A stretch of 64,000 bases of DNA from contig OZ025813.1 in assembly GCA_964019425.1 (NCBI GenBank), forward strand, positions 124,001-188,000, in the 5' to 3' direction. Under the pieces are notes generated by a model, which did no database searches, was not told the origin of the DNA, and was given only the letters and a program-made list of their open reading frames with translations. This DNA comes from Flectonema sp. DT1601. Its lineage: Eukaryota > Euglenozoa > Diplonemea > Diplonemida > Diplonemidae. Both the position numbers and the translations under genes were made by a program. Below, one piece after another: positions 57,830-64,000 of the stretch (positions are counted from its first letter, which is position 1; each line of letters begins with the position of its first letter).

Positions 57830-58073
57830 TTACAACTGTGTGAAGAAATAAAATACTAATGTAAACTCAATATGACTTTTTATTGGTAACGAAGACGGAC
57901 GATGACCAATTTTTCCGATTTAAGTTTTTTTTTCTTTTTTTTCGAAACTCTAAAGTTTTTGATCTGATTGAGTTTTTCAAGTTGTAGCGCTTCACACCTT
58001 TGAGATGAACACCGACGTATTCCTCTGAAGCCAACCAGTAAAAGTTTAACTACCAAACTGATGAAGTAGTAGT

Positions 58074-59723
58074 TTATCCATCCATTTCCGTATCCTGATC
58101 ATCTTCTTGTTGAATAAAATCACTATTTCCTATAATATGCCAAGCGTTTACTAATCTACCTGCGGAATCTGGATTGTTATCGGCTATAAACTTTTCAATA
58201 AGTTCAAAGATTGAAGGAACAACGTGAGAATGCCACATAACTGCTTCCCAATTACAGGGTGGGAGGTTTGGATGAAGCTCCGTGAGGTCCGAGAAAGCCC
58301 GACTGAAGTCAGGAGATGTCGATTGAACTTTCCTTTTACGAGGAGCAATATCAAGCCACTTTAGCGGACTGGCATTTCTATAAGCAACAGGAAGCTTTGG
58401 AAAGAATCGCCTAGCTATGTATCGAATTAACACCGCACCAATAGTCGCATCCTCGAGAGCGCAGTGAAACTCACTTTCAAGATCAAGAGTCCGAGCACGA
58501 CGTTTAATAAACCCGTGATACTTACACTGAGAGGTACTTACTTCATCTTCACTACCACACAATGATGAACTCTTCATAAATAAAGCAATTCCATTTAATG
58601 CTCTCACAGATAAAAGTGTACCAGTAACTGTAACTGACATTGCCTGAATCAAATGAATAGCATCATACATCGATGCACTCCATCTGTAAGGACCTTGTTG
58701 TTGATCATCTCTAGCGTAGTAACATAATGATGATAGGGCTGCACGCTCAAGTGGGACTCCATTCCCAAATAGTAAAGCTCCTCTTGTTGCTGATGGTGGA
58801 GGAACCTTTCTCAATACAGAGCTATCATTTGCATATCTAAATGCTGATTTGTTTGAAGAAGTTGGGTACACACACTCTTCAATTGATCTCAAGACGTCGA
58901 ATATTTCACATCTACTCCTGGCAGCTCCATTTATACCTTCAGAACGAATACCGTGAATATTGTTCCTTCCGATGTCAGATGTTGCTTTTAACTTTCTCGG
59001 TATCAGTCCAGCTACAATAATCCTATGGTAATAACACAGCTTCTGAGTAGGAATGTTCGAATCTCGAATTTCTTTTTCAAGTTTAGATGCCAACCATGGG
59101 TTCGGAGATCCCTCATTTTCTGGATAGTGACAGTCATGTAGTTTTCTTAATAAATTAGATTCTGAAACAGTTGGAAGTTCATTCATCGATAACGTACTAA
59201 AGTGAACTCCTGTTTCGCAAGGAGCGCATTTTGTGGATGTGAGTTGAGCAGCAGACTCGAAGTCAATCCAAGACAGATTCGCGTTAGACCATCCGCCTTG
59301 TTCTTCAATTAAAGAGAGTAGTTTATTAATTACGTTAATATTTTGAGATGTCGCGGAGTCTGTTTGTGCAGAACTTTGTTTTTTAGACGATCCGTTCTCC
59401 GGTTCATCATCAGTAGCGTCACTCTTGTACGAACGGACCTCCAAATCTTCAAGTTCCGCGATACCCGGACATGATGTTTGTGATCCAGTTTCACTCAACT
59501 TGTCGAATATTATTCTTGCTTCTGCATCTTCATCAGTTATTACTTCATTTGGTGAAGACCACAGTGCGTCTAACCAACTATGATCAGGACCATCTGGATT
59601 AATGTATCCATCAATTATCTTATCAGCGATGTCGCAATCAGACTTATCAGACCCTCCAGAAGTGATTATCGATGCTGTCTGTTCAATGTCCGAATCGTAG
59701 TCGCCTTCAACAATGTCATTCAT
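58074..59723 (-). CDS. Hypothetical protein, 549 aa
   Basis: I do not recognise it. I start it at the ATG at 59723 (MNDIVEGDYDSDIE); upstream in-frame sequence is Lys/Phe homopolymer and not credible. The first 150 residues are acidic and Ser/Thr/Asp-rich, probably disordered. A folded part follows with helical blocks such as NPWLASKLEKEIRDSNIP, YYHRIIVAGLIPRKLKAT and SMYDAIHLIQAMSVTVTG. A basic PRKRKVQ near the C-terminus could be a nuclear localisation signal. The end is acidic (QQEDDQDTEMDG). No membrane span or signal peptide is seen. A nuclear role is inference from composition. Confidence 0.75.
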   Translation of the reverse strand: MNDIVEGDYDSDIEQTASIITSGGSDKSDCDIADKIIDGYINPDGPDHSWLDALWSSPNEVITDEDAEARIIFDKLSETGSQTSCPGIAELEDLEVRSYKSDATDDEPENGSSKKQSSAQTDSATSQNINVINKLLSLIEEQGGWSNANLSWIDFESAAQLTSTKCAPCETGVHFSTLSMNELPTVSESNLLRKLHDCHYPENEGSPNPWLASKLEKEIRDSNIPTQKLCYYHRIIVAGLIPRKLKATSDIGRNNIHGIRSEGINGAARSRCEIFDVLRSIEECVYPTSSNKSAFRYANDSSVLRKVPPPSATRGALLFGNGVPLERAALSSLCYYARDDQQQGPYRWSASMYDAIHLIQAMSVTVTGTLLSVRALNGIALFMKSSSLCGSEDEVSTSQCKYHGFIKRRARTLDLESEFHCALEDATIGAVLIRYIARRFFPKLPVAYRNASPLKWLDIAPRKRKVQSTSPDFSRAFSDLTELHPNLPPCNWEAVMWHSHVVPSIFELIEKFIADNNPDSAGRLVNAWHIIGNSDFIQQEDDQDTEMDG

Positions 59724-60837
59724 TATTTGATAAAGACTGTTAAAAAAATAATATTTTTTTTTTGTTTTTTTTTGGATCATCTCACGCAAGCCTTCTCATC
59801 TTCATCTTATTTTTTTTGTTTGAGAAAAAAAATTAAATATCAGAGAGTGGGAATCTTCCTATAGCTATATAATCAATCATATTTCATTGAAGAAAAAAAA
59901 AAAAAAAACGCCTACACACAGTACTGGATTATTTATTAATTCTGGGTTTTGAATGTGCTAAACCAATCACCTGACGTTGGGGCATATAAAAGGTTGAAAT
60001 AGAGAGAAAGAACGATAGATTTCAAAGAATCTTTTTTTTTTTTTTTTTTTCAAAAAAGCTAGTAGGTTGAACCTTCTTTGGAATTCTTGCGTGACTTCTA
60101 AAGAAGGGTAGGACTAACAATTTTTCGTTTAAAAAAAAAAAAAAAAAAAAAAAGCCTTTGAAAAGAAAAAAAATTTACAAAATAAAAAAAAGAAGCGACG
60201 GGACGAGATGTTCCACACCGTTTCTAGCAGGTTCCTACAAATCAGAACACGAATAACGTAACAACCGAAGAACCCAATTTTTAATGAGAGGAAGATAGCA
60301 TGTGACCATTTCTACAAGATGTACGCAGAAGGGAAGAAATCGAGAATGCGATATCCAAAGAATTGGTTGAAAACAAAAAAGAAAAAAGGGCGAAAGTAAG
60401 TTTTTAAGAGCGAATCTTTTATTAGTAAATCAACTAAATCAGTTATTGAGTGCGTGCGATTGTTGTAAACGAAATTATAGCGGGGAAGGACTTGCATTTC
60501 AAGCAACGTGATTTGAAAGAAGCTGCACACACTCTTTCAACTTGAACTTTTCTTTCTCCTATTTTCATTTTGTTCATTCGCTGTAAACAAATCCGCCAAC
60601 CTCACACTATCTATTTATAGACTCTGGGGTCTATATGTGTCAGGCATACATTTAACGGGGGTCGGGGAACCTGATTGAATTGCTTGGCAGTCAAATACAA
60701 TACAAGTTATCATTACTGCATTTCTGTGTGTGCTACAAGTTGTTTTTCTTATTGTCAGTTGTTACATGTGTGCAGTAAGATCAGATCCATAACAAAAAGA
60801 TCCTATTGAGACGATAAATAGGATTTAGTTAGTTAGC

Positions 60838-60877
60838 GAGTCTAACAGACCACCGAGTATCGGTTGAGTAGACACTC
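60838..60877. repeat. Dispersed hairpin repeat, copy 2
   Basis: The core CCACCGAGTATCGGTTGAGT lies in a longer stem-capable segment from GAGTCTAACAGAC to TAGACACTC. It is 36 kb away from copy 1 in the same orientation and is the clearer of the two folds. Confidence 0.6.
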
Positions 60878-61873
60878 GAGGGTCCTCAATACTGTAGCAG
60901 GTTGAACCTAACTAATCCCAGGGAGATTATTTTATTAAGCTTTGAAGTTCCATCAAACCAAAAAAAAAAAAAAAAAAAAAAAATTCAACCACACTTGACC
61001 AACTGAAGTAATGAATTAAGAGGTCAGTAATATAATTTTTTAGTTTATCTCCAGCCAAGTGGTGGATGTACAAACGAAAAAAAAGAAAAAGTCTGAGATG
61101 AATAGAAGACTAACTTCCGAATAGTACTTCAGAACTACACAAAAAGGAAAGGTAACCAATAACCGTAACGGGTATTAGACTTGATAAACTGTAGAACATT
61201 TGATCCTAGAGGTTACTCACAGAGACAAGAAATCAATGTGTTTTCTGAAGACTTGGCGAGCAGAACAGATTTCTGTTTGTCAAAAATAGAGAAAAAAAAA
61301 GAGATGAGCTGCTTTTTCAGCAGCTCAACAAAAGCAAATAAAACATTTATCTCATCAACAACAATCCACAGTAAGTATGTGGATCACTGAAAGAAGGCTA
61401 CTCATTTGAGTAAAAATTAGAAGCTTGTCAGAAATTTCGTTTTTTTTTTTAATTTTTTTTTAAAAAAAACCATCGACAGCAAAGTGTCATAGTTGTGTAA
61501 TGCCGTGGATTGGATGGGTTGGACTTTAAAAAGTAAATTTAAATTAAAAGTACAAGGCCACAGGCTGCATTAGTGTTAGTGAGTTAGGTGAGGTTCCAAA
61601 AGTGTTTTCTGTATTAGGAATTCAACCGAAGTAATGAAAAAGAAATTCTCGTTTGTGTACGAAAACCGTAATCCGGTCAGACTACAGCTATGCTATTTCA
61701 ATAGAGATTGTTCAGTAGAAATGCCAATCGATTCTTCTTTTTAGAAATCTACCGGCCGCAAGTACTTTACGTGGGTCAGTAACATCTCACATAAGTTACA
61801 GCTACGACTATGCAGTGACTATTGCCAGCATGTTCGTTTTTTTTTTTTTTTTTTTTTCAAAAACTATGAACAC

Positions 61874-61905
<32 letters not shown>

Positions 61906-62664
61906 AGCGATTCTGTGTCGACAACTATCCATTGTCTCCACACGCTTTGCCAGTAAATAATTTAAGCATACGAATACCATGGAATCAATAGATAACAAAA
62001 ATAGTAATAGATTTGGTATTATAATAATAAAACAAAAAAACAGCGGGTCAATGAGAACAACAACAACGTGTGCTATAGTACGTACAAAACACACCTGTAA
62101 TTAACAGAAATACTTAACAACAACTACCAACATTGCAATCGCACTACGTAAAAAGGTTATTAGAAATTACCAAGAATAGTAAAGCAGTTGTATTGCCGCT
62201 ATTCGTTAACAGAATGCTCAACACAATCCCGTCCTGTCTCTGTTAATTGATTCAATCAGGTTGTGTTCATCACACATATGATTAAACAATTAGAGTTAAC
62301 TGCTACGCTCTCTCTCTCTCTCTCTCTTCTAAATTGAAATTTAGAGGTTTCGCATACCGTCCAAAAAAAAAAACAAAAAAAACAGATCAGTTTGGCATAA
62401 TCCAACAGAAACAAAACTTCGCAGTAGATTCTAAAGTTGGACATCACATTGTTAATTATTAAGGTCAACAAGCAATCAAATATGCGCCACTCTTTTGAAC
62501 TCTCCTCAATAGGAGAATACATGCTACTTAAACATAGTAGATACTCACAGATAATGTGCAATGTATTGACTGTTTTTGATTAATAAAATCTGGATTTCTT
62601 AATGTGGAATATGTAAACAAACATTCCAAGTGAACTAAATCAAGATGTAAAAAATAAAATTTTC

Positions 62665-62745
62665 GGGGGGTTAACTGTTTGATTTTGTACGTAAAATACA
62701 AATGTATTGTATCATAAACAACATAACGATAATTTAACATTAGTT
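62665..62745. repeat. Dispersed repeat GGGGTTAACTGTT..., copy outside the TIR element
   Basis: It holds the 35-nt core and continues into AACATAACGATAATTTAACAT, which matches the second piece in the TIR element. This copy may show the contiguous form of that repeat. Confidence 0.65.
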
Positions 62746-63021
62746 CTGAGATACAGTGACTAGGTGTGATGCTTAACTTAGCCTTTTAAAGTATTCGGGG
62801 GGGTGTGAAACTTTGACATTGTAAAAACAAAATTAATATCAAGTACTTGACTGAAAAAATATTTGTAGTTGTTAATCAAAGAGATTGAGAGAGGGGATTT
62901 TTTTTTTTTTTTCTTTCTTTTTTTTTTAATATAATTTAAATTTGGAACCCAATTTTAGACTATTTTTTTCAGAGATATATTCCCTGATTTCGTTTAATTA
63001 CAAAAATAGTATTCTCAGACC

Positions 63022-64000
63022 TCAGACAGGTTCTTTTCTAGTCTCAAGGTCGCGAACGTCTGAAGAGTCAGGTCCTTTATAAAGACAATAAATAATTGCT
63101 GACATCAGCATCACAGCCACGACACTACCGACAACTATTCCGACAAGTGCTTCATCGGAGAGACCGCTACTGGAGTTTCGGGGTTTTGAAGATTTTGGAT
63201 CCATCAAATCAACCGAATGAAGAATCCCTCCGATCGTCGCAAGATATCCACGGATTCCAACGTCGAGGTTTTCAGGTTTTATTTGTTTATCGTCAGGAGT
63301 CGTTCCAGAAATCACTATTTCCCATCTCATTGATTGTAATAATGACACTCGATTAGTATTTATCTTCTCTCCTGTACACTCAAAACAGTTTGCATTTGTC
63401 ATAAACTGGGAATTAACTTCTACCATTTCACATATTTTTGTACAATTAGCCATTCCACCACCACCTAGAATTAGTTGTGTTCTGTCAGTCACTACTCGGC
63501 TGTTGGAAGTTAATGTCGAGAAATTAATTTCAATGACGTAAGAGACGCTTATATATTTAAAATTGTCAACAAGAGGAACAATAGGAACAAGGGTCTCAGG
63601 GATAGCAGTAGTTGGGATTGCAATTATCGGCTTCTGAGTAGTGAATTTCGCTGAAATCAGATCATCTTCTCCAAAATTAAATTGCAAGGGAGTTATCAAC
63701 TTACTCGTAAGAGGTCGTAAGTCTAACACAGTTGCAGAAGAACTTAGGAAGAGCATGTAATTTCTTCTGACTTGAGAAATTTGTTGAGACGACTCCCCCT
63801 CACAATCGATGCAATGTAGCCTATCTTGAGAACAGATGTTCAGACAAGTCACATCGTATCTTGTGATCGTGTTTATAAGTTCTTTAATTACATTCTTCTG
63901 ACGTAATATCTCTTCAATGGTACTTACAACAGTCATAGACACGTACACTACTCGTAGTTCCCTTGGAAGCTGTGGCTCTTCACTATCAAACAGCACACTA
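63022..64000 (-). CDS. Type I membrane protein, C-terminal part (5' end outside window)
   Basis: The frame is open to the window edge, so the start is missing. The visible 325 or so residues have clustered cysteines (CLNICSQDRLHCIDCEG and CTKICEM...NCFECTG) in a strand-rich ectodomain. A Thr/Pro/Ile stretch follows (IPTTAIPETLVPIVP), then one span (ALVGIVVGSVVAVMLMSAII) and a short cytosolic tail ending DLETRKEPV. I do not recognise the family. Its style resembles the other surface proteins in this window. Confidence 0.8.
   Translation of the reverse strand, partial: SVLFDSEEPQLPRELRVVYVSMTVVSTIEEILRQKNVIKELINTITRYDVTCLNICSQDRLHCIDCEGESSQQISQVRRNYMLFLSSSATVLDLRPLTSKLITPLQFNFGEDDLISAKFTTQKPIIAIPTTAIPETLVPIVPLVDNFKYISVSYVIEINFSTLTSNSRVVTDRTQLILGGGGMANCTKICEMVEVNSQFMTNANCFECTGEKINTNRVSLLQSMRWEIVISGTTPDDKQIKPENLDVGIRGYLATIGGILHSVDLMDPKSSKPRNSSSGLSDEALVGIVVGSVVAVMLMSAIIYCLYKGPDSSDVRDLETRKEPV

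Larger units (their letters stand above)
59724..63021. other. AT-rich spacer, no supported gene
   Basis: It carries long A/T runs (60,030, 60,131-60,154, 60,960, 61,837 and 61,875-61,901), a short CT microsatellite at 62,308-62,328, a hairpin repeat copy at 60,838 and a dispersed repeat copy at 62,665. Frames here are short and A/T-biased. Confidence 0.6.

Overview
The window is nuclear DNA of a unicellular eukaryote that I cannot place to genus. It has spliceosomal introns (mostly GTATGT or GTTTGT donors and AACAG-type acceptors, 42 to 132 nt), AT-rich spacers full of long A/T homopolymers, secretory signal peptides, a candidate GPI tail, and a B9D1-type transition-zone protein, which implies a cilium or flagellum. 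The receptor-type adenylyl cyclase resembles those of kinetoplastids, but the conventional introns argue against a kinetoplastid. Every gene I can support well lies on the minus strand.

Region 1 (389-23418) is the main discovery. A row of long Cys-rich open frames that look like ten separate genes joins into a single 12-exon gene. All eleven splice junctions conserve frame, and the exons add up to 22,110 nt, or 7,369 codons plus stop. The product has an N-terminal signal peptide, a very long array of Cys-rich modules broken up by acidic minisatellite-encoded linkers, a helical Cys-poorer region, a polyglycine stretch and a terminal hydrophobic tail like a GPI signal. Exons 2 to 9 are flanked on both sides by phase-1 introns. 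Introns 2-8 interrupt one fixed place in the module, so the protein appears to have grown by exon duplication.

Region 2 (23.4-35.4 kb) holds a possible eIF4E-binding protein, B9D1, a cytochrome b5/molybdenum sulfite oxidase and a small unknown gene, separated by AT-rich spacers.

Region 3 (35.4-40.9 kb) holds a second multi-exon surface protein, which combines a Cys-containing ectodomain, a long PTAV stalk encoded by a 12-nt minisatellite, about eight membrane spans and a cytosolic tail. Next to it is a secreted LRR protein.

Region 4 (40.9-50.4 kb) is a gene-poor spacer. It contains a 3-kb element with terminal inverted repeats and a 6-bp target duplication, a 154-bp tandem repeat and a tRNA-like Pol III promoter inside that element, a perfect 32-bp palindrome, and one copy of a dispersed structured repeat whose second copy is at 54.0 kb.

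Region 5 (50.4-64 kb) carries a two-exon receptor adenylyl cyclase, a secreted ADA2/ADGF-type adenosine deaminase, a tail-anchored protein with 15-residue repeats, an unknown nuclear-looking protein, and the C-terminal part of a type I membrane protein that runs off the window.

Several products are secreted or surface-exposed (giant Cys-rich protein, PTAV-stalk channel-like protein, LRR protein, receptor cyclase, ADA2, edge protein). Together they suggest a locus rich in cell-surface and environmental-sensing functions, although no operon-like coupling is implied.
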